Part shown: in pieces, positions 1 through 5,051 of the stretch
How the letters are laid out: each line of letters starts with the position of its first letter
Position numbering within the stretch: the first letter of the stretch is position 1
NCBI GenBank assembly: GCA_027012915.1
Contig: JALUYN010000652.1
Coordinates: 1-5,838, forward strand
Source of the DNA: Cellvibrionaceae bacterium
Lineage (GTDB): Bacteria > Pseudomonadota > Gammaproteobacteria > Pseudomonadales > Cellvibrionaceae
Direction of reading: 5' to 3'
DNA: 5,838 bases
Program-made: the position numbers and the translations under genes
Notes under the pieces: generated by a model
Database searches by the model: none
What the model was told of the DNA's origin: nothing
Seen by the model: the letters and a program-made list of their open reading frames with translations, nothing else

Positions 1-1
1 A

Positions 2-109
2 GACCCAGCGTCACAGCCGTTTGTCCGCGAAGGCGTCAAAGTTGGCCGCAACGATCCATGTCCTTGTGGTTCAGGCAAAAAATACAAGCAATGTCACGGT
101 AAGCTGTGA
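2..109 (+). CDS. secA: SecA C-terminal end (partial), preprotein translocase ATPase
   Basis: This is the 3' end of a gene whose start lies left of the window; 35 codons and a TGA stop are visible. SecA is the cytoplasmic ATPase that drives precursor proteins through the SecYEG channel. The visible tail has the typical arrangement of a variable linker followed by a zinc-binding domain with the pattern C-x-C-x8-C-H (visible residues C20, C22, C31 and H32, within [17 protein letters not shown]). In SecA this domain binds zinc and docks the SecB chaperone. The same SEC-C motif occurs at the end of other proteins, so the motif alone is not proof. The following argJ-mutT pair, in the same orientation, is a usual downstream neighbourhood of secA, which makes SecA the best call. 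The catalytic body cannot be judged from this window. Confidence 0.9.
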   Translation, partial: DPASQPFVREGVKVGRNDPCPCGSGKKYKQCHGKL

Positions 110-143
110 TTTAACTATAGGTTGGGTCATTGTTTATGACCTC

Positions 144-174
144 GGGGTCGCAGTGGGTTACCTACTCCGACCCC
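144..174 (+). terminator. Hairpin after secA: possible terminator or REP-like palindrome
   Basis: A 7-base arm at 144-150 (GGGGTCG) pairs perfectly with 168-174 (CGACCCC). After one C/C mismatch, five more pairs form (152-156 with 162-166, one of them G-T), closing a five-base loop. The stem is followed by a modest T-rich stretch (CTTTATGTTT), so it could end secA transcription before argJ. The T tract is interrupted, and GGGGTCG.../...CGACCCC palindromes also occur as dispersed repeats in gammaproteobacteria, so a repeat is an equal alternative. The copies of TTTATG at 133-138 and 175-180 flank it as a short direct repeat. Confidence 0.45.
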
Positions 175-185
175 TTTATGTTTAA

Positions 186-190
186 GAGGT
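186..190 (+). promoter_or_regulatory. Ribosome binding site of argJ
   Basis: GAGGT lies five bases before the ATG at 196. It decides the start of argJ. The reading frame is open further upstream to a TTG at 130 and an ATG at 136, but those starts have no comparable site, and the extension would run through the hairpin at 144-174. Confidence 0.75.
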
Positions 191-195
191 GCAAC

Positions 196-1416
196 ATGGC
201 AGTCGGCAACTACCCCTTTCCTAAAATGTCCCCGGTCAAAGGTGTTCGTCTAGGCACGGCATCGGCGGGGATTAAAACTCCCGGGCGGAAAGATCTGATG
301 ATCCTTGAGGTGCCTAAAGGGGCTACAGTTGCCGGTGTGTTCACCAAGAACGCTTTCTGCGCTGCCCCAGTCACTGTGTGTAAAGAGCACTTGGCCGAGA
401 TCAATACGCGCTATCTGATTACCAACTCGGGGAACGCCAATGCCTGTACCGGTGATCAAGGCTATCAGGATGCTCAAGAGACCTGCTCAAGAATAGCTGA
501 GCTGACGGGTGTAGATTCGCGCCAAGTGCTGCCTTTTTCCACCGGTGTTATTGGTCAGGCGCTGCCTATGGATAGATTGCTCGGTGGCATTCCTGAAGCG
601 CTCAGCAATTTGACCGAAAGTGGTTGGCAAAGTGCGGCTGAGGCCATAATGACAACGGATACCCGTCCCAAAGGTGCCGCGGCCGAGTTTGAGTATCAAG
701 GTGAAACGATACGCGTGAATGGTATTGCCAAGGGCTCTGGAATGATCAAGCCCAATATGGCGACCATGCTGGGCTATATCGCAACAGACGCTGCGGTAAG
801 TCAGGAGGTGTTGGATCAGTTGTCGCGAGAGGCTGCCGATAAGTCATTTAATCGCATTACGGTTGATGGCGATACGTCTACCAACGATTCTTGTATTCTG
901 GTTGCCTCTGCCAAGACCGAGTTACCAACCATCACCGAAGCTGAAGGCGAATACTATTCCCTGCTACGCGATGCGGTATTTGCGGTTTATAAGCTGCTGG
1001 CTCTGAACATTGTGGCCGATGGTGAAGGCGCTACCAAGCTGGTGACAGTGCAGGTGGATGCTGCGGTCGATACTGCAGAGGCACTAAAGGTTGCTTACAG
1101 CGTTGCCCAATCTCCGTTGGTAAAAACCGCGCTGTTTGCCTCGGACCCTAACTGGGGGAGAATCGTTGCGGCTATTGGCTACGCCGGTGTGGAAAATCTC
1201 GACGACAAGCCCATTAAGGTTTGGCTCGATGATGTATTGATCGTTGAAAATGGTGGCTGCGCGGCCAGTTATTCCGAAGAGGCTGGCCAGGAAGTTATGG
1301 ATCAGGAGGATATTCTGATTCGCATTGATCTGGGGCGTGGTGAAGTTTCAGAGACGGTCTACACAACGGATCTCTCTCACGACTATATTAAGATCAATGC
1401 AGAGTATCGCACCTAG
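196..1416 (+). CDS. argJ: Bifunctional glutamate N-acetyltransferase / ornithine acetyltransferase ArgJ
   Basis: ArgJ transfers the acetyl group from N-acetylornithine to glutamate, releasing ornithine and recycling the acetyl group in arginine synthesis; some family members also use acetyl-CoA. The 406-residue product has the usual full family length. Visible landmarks are NSGNANACTG (77-86), STGVIG (115-120, the oxyanion-hole region), TTDT (153-156), KPNMATMLGY (186-195) with the autoprocessing nucleophile Thr190, SDPNWGR (316-322), and the typical end INAEYRT. In this family the precursor cleaves itself before that Thr into alpha and beta chains. The ATG at 196 is chosen for its GAGGT site and because MAVG...PV.GVRLG is a normal ArgJ start; the 22 extra upstream residues are encoded by repeat-like DNA. 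The stop is followed after one base by mutT. Whether the enzyme is mono- or bifunctional cannot be told from sequence alone. Confidence 0.96.
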   Translation: MAVGNYPFPKMSPVKGVRLGTASAGIKTPGRKDLMILEVPKGATVAGVFTKNAFCAAPVTVCKEHLAEINTRYLITNSGNANACTGDQGYQDAQETCSRIAELTGVDSRQVLPFSTGVIGQALPMDRLLGGIPEALSNLTESGWQSAAEAIMTTDTRPKGAAAEFEYQGETIRVNGIAKGSGMIKPNMATMLGYIATDAAVSQEVLDQLSREAADKSFNRITVDGDTSTNDSCILVASAKTELPTITEAEGEYYSLLRDAVFAVYKLLALNIVADGEGATKLVTVQVDAAVDTAEALKVAYSVAQSPLVKTALFASDPNWGRIVAAIGYAGVENLDDKPIKVWLDDVLIVENGGCAASYSEEAGQEVMDQEDILIRIDLGRGEVSETVYTTDLSHDYIKINAEYRT

Positions 1417-1417
1417 T

Positions 1418-1810
1418 ATGGCAAAAAAGCGTATCCACGTAGTCGCCGCAGTTATACGCGACAGCGGCGACAATATTCTCATCGCGAAGCGCCCTGATCA
1501 TTTGCATCAGGGTGGGCTTTGGGAATTTCCTGGCGGGAAAGTGGATGAGGGAGAGGTCGTTCGCGATGCCCTGGCTAGAGAGCTGAATGAAGAGCTGGCT
1601 ATCCAGGTTGAGGCCGCAGAGCCGTTTATGGAAATTCGTCACGACTATAGTGACAAGTCCGTATTTTTGGATATCTGGGTGGTGGATCAGTTTGGTGGTG
1701 AGCCTGTGGGCAACGAAGGGCAGCAGGTGCGTTGGGTGCCGCGTCAAGAGCTGCGCAGCTATGATTTTCCCGAAGCCAATGTGGCCATTATCGACAAGCT
1801 GTTAACTTAA
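1418..1810 (+). CDS. mutT: MutT, 8-oxo-dGTP diphosphatase (Nudix hydrolase)
   Basis: MutT hydrolyses oxidised 8-oxo-dGTP to the monophosphate, preventing A:T to C:G mutations. The 130-residue length matches E. coli MutT (129). The Nudix box runs from G40 through E46 to R54-E55-L56-N57-E58-E59, supplying the metal-binding glutamates, and is preceded by WEFPGG as in MutT. The box position that is normally glycine (EExGU) is Ala61 here. Near the end, DFPEAN (116-121) lines up with E. coli DFPPAN, so Asn121 corresponds to the Asn119 that reads 8-oxoguanine. The ATG at 1418 comes one base after the argJ stop codon and has no strong binding site, suggesting translational coupling to argJ. An in-frame ATG at 1397 would add seven residues and overlap argJ by 20 bases; it is possible but less likely. 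No ThiE domain is fused to it, unlike the longer Pseudomonas relative. Confidence 0.93.
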   Translation: MAKKRIHVVAAVIRDSGDNILIAKRPDHLHQGGLWEFPGGKVDEGEVVRDALARELNEELAIQVEAAEPFMEIRHDYSDKSVFLDIWVVDQFGGEPVGNEGQQVRWVPRQELRSYDFPEANVAIIDKLLT

Positions 1811-1911
1811 AGCCGTCGTTATTGCGACAGGTTTTTGCTCCTGCAAAACCTGCATACATGCCATCAGTGGCAATAAGCCCCGAAGGGGCGAAGCAATCTC
1901 TTGCAGGTACG
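1811..1911. other. Convergent gap with three consecutive hairpins; probable two-way transcription end
   Basis: mutT (+) and yacG (-) converge here. Three hairpins follow one another. The first pairs CAGGTTTT at 1828-1835 and GC at 1837-1838 (one bulged T) with GCAAAACCTG at 1843-1852, loop TCCT. The second pairs TGCCA at 1859-1863 with TGGCA at 1868-1872, loop TCAG. The third pairs GCCCC at 1877-1881 with GGGGC at 1885-1889. In addition, ACCTGCA (1848-1854) can pair with TGCAGGT (1902-1908) as a competing outer stem. No hairpin has a classical run of U after it; on the - strand the third is followed by TTATTG, which makes it a weak terminator candidate for yacG. Confidence 0.5.
1877..1900 (+). 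repeat. Partial or diverged copy of the intergenic palindromic repeat at 2784-2851
   Basis: The nested hairpin plus 11 following bases (GAAGCAATCTC) match 2794-2817 of the larger palindrome, where the tail reads GAAGTAATCTC. The stem differs by compensating changes: GCCCC/GGGGC here against GCCGC/GCGGC there. Only this half is clear. The rest of the gap, including GCCGTC and ATTGCGA at 1812-1827, resembles the repeat's end only loosely. Confidence 0.5.
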
Positions 1912-2112
1912 CTACTGCTCAAAATAGAAATCATCGGCATCCAGAATATTGGGATCAATCGGCAAGGTTGGTCCCTTTATTTTATGGGTCTCGCTGGCCC
2001 ACTCTCCCAGATCAATCAGCTTGCAACGTTCGCTGCAAAATGGCCGATGGGGGAACTTGTCGCTCCACTCGAGCTCTTTCTGGCAAGTCGAACAATTTAA
2101 CTTAGTAACCAT
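1912..2112 (-). CDS. yacG: YacG, zinc-binding DNA gyrase inhibitor
   Basis: YacG is a small zinc protein that in E. coli binds GyrB and blocks DNA binding by gyrase. The 66-residue product has the family's four zinc ligands, C7-x2-C10 and C26-x3-C30 (CSTC and FCSERC), followed by the characteristic [11 protein letters not shown] block (31-41) and an acidic C-terminal tail (DADDFYFEQ). The start is ambiguous: the ATG at 2112 gives a normal family N-terminus, but it is preceded by seven Ts and no Shine-Dalgarno sequence. A GTG at 2163 would add 17 residues, most of them encoded by the palindromic repeat at 2128-2157, so it is rejected. The gene follows coaE by 59 bases, presumably in the same transcript. 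The usual nearby zapD is absent. Confidence 0.93.
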   Translation of the reverse strand: MVTKLNCSTCQKELEWSDKFPHRPFCSERCKLIDLGEWASETHKIKGPTLPIDPNILDADDFYFEQ

Positions 2113-2119
2113 AAAAAAA
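2113..2119 (-). promoter_or_regulatory. T7 tract directly before the yacG start, no Shine-Dalgarno site
   Basis: Read on the - strand, seven Ts sit immediately before the yacG ATG where a purine-rich ribosome binding site would be expected. In the mRNA this is a U-rich, unstructured leader, which could aid initiation through ribosomal protein S1. This role is inferred. The tract lies too far from the upstream palindrome (11 bases) to be a classical terminator tail. Confidence 0.35.
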
Positions 2120-2127
2120 GTATCACG

Positions 2128-2157
2128 TAGGTTGGGTTGAGCGCAGCGAAGCCCAAC
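2128..2157. repeat. GTTGGG-type palindromic repeat between coaE and yacG
   Basis: GTTGGGTT (2131-2138) is the inverse of AAGCCCAAC (2149-2157) apart from one extra C, around the centre GAGCGCAGCG. Read on the - strand it is TTGGGCTTCGCTGCGCTCAA, a form I know as a common dispersed intergenic repeat in diverse bacteria. The ten bases TAGGTTGGGT (2128-2137) also occur at 118-127, just after secA, as a possible half copy. It fills most of the 59-base gap between coaE and yacG. Confidence 0.65.
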
Positions 2158-2171
2158 AATCACTCTCAGGT

Positions 2172-2765
2172 TTATGCCAAGCCCATATATTTCTGATGGA
2201 GTCCTTCGATCTTTGCCTGAAGCTCAGTCAGTGACCCATCATTCACCACAATATCATCCGCCTTACTGCGCCGCAGCTCCCGGCTGGCCTGACTGGCCAT
2301 AATCGCCTTCACTTGCGCTGCAGAATTGCTGTCCCTATCCATAGTGCGCTGCAATTGTAATTCTTCGGGAACATCAATTAGTAAAACCCGATCCGCCAGC
2401 AGGTGTTGATCAGTCTCGATAAGTAGAGGGGAAACAAGGATTACATAATCCGACTGGGCCGACTGAAGTTGGCTCTGGATCTCTTCTCGAATCAGCGGGT
2501 GAAGCAGGGTTTCCAGCCATTGCTTGGCTTCAGGCGAAGCAAAGATCTCCTCTCTCAAGCGAGCTCTATTCAATTCTCCGTCGTCGGTAATAAAATCGCT
2601 GCCGAAGTGATTGGCAATTTGCTCCAGTGCCGGCCGGCCCTTTTCAACCACAACCCGCGATGCCAAATCAGCATCTACAACAGTGATACCCAGTGATTCA
2701 AAGTGATCAGACGCGGCAGTTTTACCGCTGCCAATGCCACCAGTTAAACCAACAATTAAACTCAT
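2172..2765 (-). CDS. coaE: Dephospho-CoA kinase CoaE
   Basis: CoaE phosphorylates the 3'-hydroxyl of dephospho-coenzyme A with ATP, the last step of CoA synthesis in the cytoplasm. The 197-residue product is of normal length (E. coli 206). Landmarks are the P-loop GGIGSGKT (9-16), the substrate-region VVDAD (29-33), LHPLIR (88-93), VSPLLIE (111-117), and the lid region with R140, DRD (143-145) and [16 protein letters not shown] (161-176). The start is uncertain by two codons. The ATG at 2765 gives the standard [10 protein letters not shown] opening, but the only Shine-Dalgarno-like sequence (AGGA, 2776-2779) is 11 bases away from it and only five bases from an in-frame GTG at 2771, which would add Met-Tyr. 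The gene follows pilD by about 150 bases, an established pilBCD-coaE arrangement, with a palindrome between them. Confidence 0.96.
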   Translation of the reverse strand: MSLIVGLTGGIGSGKTAASDHFESLGITVVDADLASRVVVEKGRPALEQIANHFGSDFITDDGELNRARLREEIFASPEAKQWLETLLHPLIREEIQSQLQSAQSDYVILVSPLLIETDQHLLADRVLLIDVPEELQLQRTMDRDSNSAAQVKAIMASQASRELRRSKADDIVVNDGSLTELQAKIEGLHQKYMGLA

Positions 2766-2783
2766 ATACACATTAATCCTGCC

Positions 2784-2851
2784 GTCATTGCGAGCCGCAA
2801 AGCGGCGAAGTAATCTCCCGAATCGTAGATTGCTTCGTTTCTCGCAATGAC
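2784..2851. repeat. 68-base near-perfect palindrome with nested hairpin (REP/MITE-like) between pilD and coaE
   Basis: The outer arms GTCATTGCGAG (2784-2794) and CTCGCAATGAC (2841-2851) are exact inverses. The inner arms CGAAGTAATCT (2806-2816) and AGATTGCTTCG (2827-2837) match at ten of eleven positions, the odd one being a G-T type pair. One side carries an extra small hairpin, CCGC-AAA-GCGG (2795-2805), opposite only TTT (2838-2840). GTCATTGCGAG...GAAGCAATCTC elements are known as dispersed intergenic repeats in many proteobacteria. No transposase is encoded here. In the pil-coaE transcript it would fold into a large stem that might affect mRNA stability or coaE expression; that is inference. 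Confidence 0.8.
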
Positions 2852-2916
2852 AGATTCATTTTTTCCGGTGCAAAATGGGGGCTGGAATAGCTTTGTTGCT
2901 TCGAGCCCTTGGGTGT

Positions 2917-3786
2917 TTATGCCATTCCCGAGAATTGCAAATACGCCTGAGTGATAGTCTCGCCCCATATCAGCGCAATCCAGCCTGCAATCGCCAGATA
3001 GGGCCCAAATGGAATGGCAACATTTCTGTCGCGCCCCATAATTAAAATACCGGCAATGCCAATTACGGCTCCCACGAGCGATGATAAAATAATAATCAAT
3101 GGCAAGGCCTGCCAGCCCATCCAGGCTCCCAGAGCTGCCAATAGCTTGAAGTCGCCAAAGCCCATGCCTTCTTTGCCGGTCAGCAGCTTAAACAGCCAAT
3201 ACACAGACCATAGTGACAGGTAGCCAAAAACAGCCCCAAGAACAGCTTCTTCCAGTGAAACAAAAACGCCGTTCAGGTTCGCTACAATACCCAGCCACAT
3301 CAATGGCAGTGTCATGCTGTCGGGCAGCAATTGGTGATCGATATCGATCATGGCCAGACTGATCAGAGTCCACGTCAGTAGCAGGGTGAATGCCAGCTCC
3401 GGAGTGGGGCCATAATGGTAAGCCAGAAAACCACTAAGCGCTGCAGTGACTGCTTCAATAACCGGATAGCGAGCGCTGATTTTGGTTTTGCAATGGCCGC
3501 ACTTACCGCCGAGTATCAGGTAACTGAGTACCGGAATGTTTTGCCAGGGCCTAATTGGTGTGCCGCAGTCGGGACAGCGAGAGTTGGGCGTTACCAGATT
3601 GAAGCGCTCGCTCTTTTCCACCGGTTGTTCCAGAAGCTCGCAGCAATCCTGTTTCCAGGTGCGTTGCATCATTTCCGGAATGCGGTAGATGACGACGTTG
3701 AGAAAGCTACCAACCACTAGACCGAGTAGCGTAACTGCGAAAACAAGAAAGCCGGCGTCTTGGCCGGCTAGGATAATATTATTCAT
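2917..3786 (-). CDS. pilD: Type IV prepilin peptidase / N-methyltransferase PilD
   Basis: PilD is the inner-membrane aspartic protease that cuts the leader of type IV pilins and type II secretion pseudopilins and then methylates the new N-terminal phenylalanine. The 289-residue length matches Pseudomonas PilD (290). After a first membrane helix (about 12-34, with GSFLNVVIYRIP) comes a cytoplasmic loop with two zinc-type pairs, C71-x2-C74 and C96-x2-C99. The catalytic aspartates are D148 in MIDIDHQLLPD and D212 in the GMGFGD motif. Several further hydrophobic helices fill the C-terminal half. The ATG at 3786 is chosen by homology; the leader shows only a poor binding site. pilC ends 26 bases upstream, so both are probably translated from one mRNA. 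The nearby pilB and pilC make type IV pilin the likely main substrate. Confidence 0.96.
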   Translation of the reverse strand: MNNIILAGQDAGFLVFAVTLLGLVVGSFLNVVIYRIPEMMQRTWKQDCCELLEQPVEKSERFNLVTPNSRCPDCGTPIRPWQNIPVLSYLILGGKCGHCKTKISARYPVIEAVTAALSGFLAYHYGPTPELAFTLLLTWTLISLAMIDIDHQLLPDSMTLPLMWLGIVANLNGVFVSLEEAVLGAVFGYLSLWSVYWLFKLLTGKEGMGFGDFKLLAALGAWMGWQALPLIIILSSLVGAVIGIAGILIMGRDRNVAIPFGPYLAIAGWIALIWGETITQAYLQFSGMA

Positions 3787-3812
3787 ATATGATGCATGCT
3801 TTTTAAGTGGCC

Positions 3813-5033
3813 TTATCCGACGACAGAGCCCAGCTGGAAAATTGGCAGGTACATAGCCACGAGTAGGCCACCGACAAGTACTCCTAGCACTGACATGATC
3901 ATGGGCTCCAAGAGTGACGTGAGGTTGTCAACCATATTATCTACGGCCTCTTCATAAAACGTTGCTACTTTATCAAGCATGTCATCCAGCGCGCCAGACT
4001 CTTCGCCGATCGCAGTCATTTGGACGAGCATTGTAGGATAAATTCCTTCTGTTTTGAGTGACCTGTTCAAAGGAAGACCAGTCGCAACTTCATCCTTAAT
4101 TTTTAGAACCGATTTTTGGTATACGGAGTTGCCGGTCGCTCCAGCAACTGATTCGAGTGCGTCGATTAATGGGACGCCGGCTGCAAACGTGGTTGCCAGT
4201 GTGCGCGCGAAGCGAGCGACGATAGAGTTGTAAACAATTCCGCCGACAACAGGAATTTTCAATGTTATTTTGTCGACGTTGTCTGAAAAGGTCTTGTTGG
4301 TCCTTCTCAGGTAGCCAAATAAGAATACCGTTCCAATTGCTCCGGCTAGCACCACAAACCAAACATCTTGCATAACTTCTGATATGTTCATTACAAACTG
4401 GGTAAATGCCGGAAGTTCTGCTCCAAACCCGGTGAACGTATCTGCAAATTGTGGGACAACTTTCACTAGAAGTACTGCAGTTACAACTAGAGCCACTACA
4501 ATAACGGCTATAGGGTAGGTCATGGCTTTCTTGATCTTGGCTTTCAGTGCTTCGGTCTTCTCTTTGTATGTGGCAATTCTGTCCAGCATTGTTTCCAAGG
4601 CGCCTGATTGTTCCCCCGCGTCAACAAGGTTGCAAAATAGCTCGTCAAAGTACTTGGGATGTTTTTCCAAAGCGGTCGCAAAGCCACTACCGGAGGCGAC
4701 ATCATCTTTGATTTTCAAAATCAGCTCTTTCAGATTGTCGTTATCGGAGCCCTCGGCTACGATTTCAAAGCTCTGAACAAGTGGGACGCCAGCTTTCATC
4801 ATTGTTGCCATTTGGCGCGTAAAGATTGCAATGTCCTGGGGGGATATTGATTTTCCCATGCTCCCAAATAGAGGCTTGGGTTTTTTTCGAACGCTGCGTG
4901 CATTAATCCCTTTCTTGACTAGCTGCGCTTTGACTAAGGCTACACTGGTGCCGGACATTTCCCCTTCAATCTTGGCGCCCTTTTTGTCAGTGCCTTTGTA
5001 GACAAAGATCTCTGTGCTTGTTGCCGAGGCCAT
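3813..5033 (-). CDS. pilC: Type IV pilus inner-membrane platform protein PilC
   Basis: PilC is the polytopic inner-membrane platform of the pilus machine; it contacts the PilB and PilT ATPases and guides pilin into the growing fibre. The 406-residue product has the normal family length and two repeated GspF/T2SSF domains (about 65-190 and 270-395). Each contains the cytoplasmic signature: LVDAGEQSGALETML (136-150) and MTAIGEESGALDDML (339-352, approximately). Membrane segments are visible at about 172-193, 223-241 and 378-398. The N-terminal 60 residues, with a basic stretch (RKKPKPLFG), are the usual cytoplasmic lead-in. The ATG at 5033 has an AAGGAA site seven bases upstream. pilB ends 18 bases before it and pilD begins 26 bases after it, a compact operon. 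A type II secretion GspF is less likely given the adjoining pilB and pilD. Confidence 0.96.
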   Translation of the reverse strand: MASATSTEIFVYKGTDKKGAKIEGEMSGTSVALVKAQLVKKGINARSVRKKPKPLFGSMGKSISPQDIAIFTRQMATMMKAGVPLVQSFEIVAEGSDNDNLKELILKIKDDVASGSGFATALEKHPKYFDELFCNLVDAGEQSGALETMLDRIATYKEKTEALKAKIKKAMTYPIAVIVVALVVTAVLLVKVVPQFADTFTGFGAELPAFTQFVMNISEVMQDVWFVVLAGAIGTVFLFGYLRRTNKTFSDNVDKITLKIPVVGGIVYNSIVARFARTLATTFAAGVPLIDALESVAGATGNSVYQKSVLKIKDEVATGLPLNRSLKTEGIYPTMLVQMTAIGEESGALDDMLDKVATFYEEAVDNMVDNLTSLLEPMIMSVLGVLVGGLLVAMYLPIFQLGSVVG

Positions 5034-5040
5034 AGTAGTT

Positions 5041-5046
5041 TTCCTT
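5041..5046 (-). promoter_or_regulatory. Ribosome binding site of pilC
   Basis: AAGGAA on the - strand lies seven bases before the pilC ATG, within the 18-base pilB-pilC gap. It is the clearest Shine-Dalgarno site in the right-hand block and supports the start at 5033. Confidence 0.75.
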
Positions 5047-5051
5047 AGTTA

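Noticed and set aside
104..140. A possible sigma-70 promoter for argJ around TTAACTATAG
   Set aside because: A -10-like TAACTAT is present, but no acceptable -35 sequence lies 16-18 bases before it. I could not support it beyond chance.
130..195. A 22-residue N-terminal extension of argJ from TTG 130
   Set aside because: It starts with TTG, runs through the hairpin at 144-174 and does not resemble ArgJ. The ATG at 196 has a good ribosome binding site and the family's normal N-terminus.
1394..1747. A 117-codon open frame antisense to mutT
   Set aside because: It lies wholly opposite a well-supported Nudix gene, shows no recognisable motif and has no convincing ribosome binding site. It is a shadow frame.
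1822..2100. A 92-codon open frame on the + strand across the convergent gap
   Set aside because: It runs through the hairpin cluster and antisense to yacG, whose four zinc cysteines clearly mark the - strand as coding.
2784..2851. The palindrome as a single CRISPR repeat or a tRNA-like RNA gene
   Set aside because: There is no series of equal repeats with spacers and no tRNA arm pattern. The paired arms and the related copy at 1877-1900 fit a dispersed palindromic repeat.
2762..2968. A 68-codon open frame on the - strand between pilD and coaE
   Set aside because: It overlaps both genes and its middle (SVIARNEAIYDSGDYFAA) is simply the translation of the palindromic repeat, a familiar annotation artefact.
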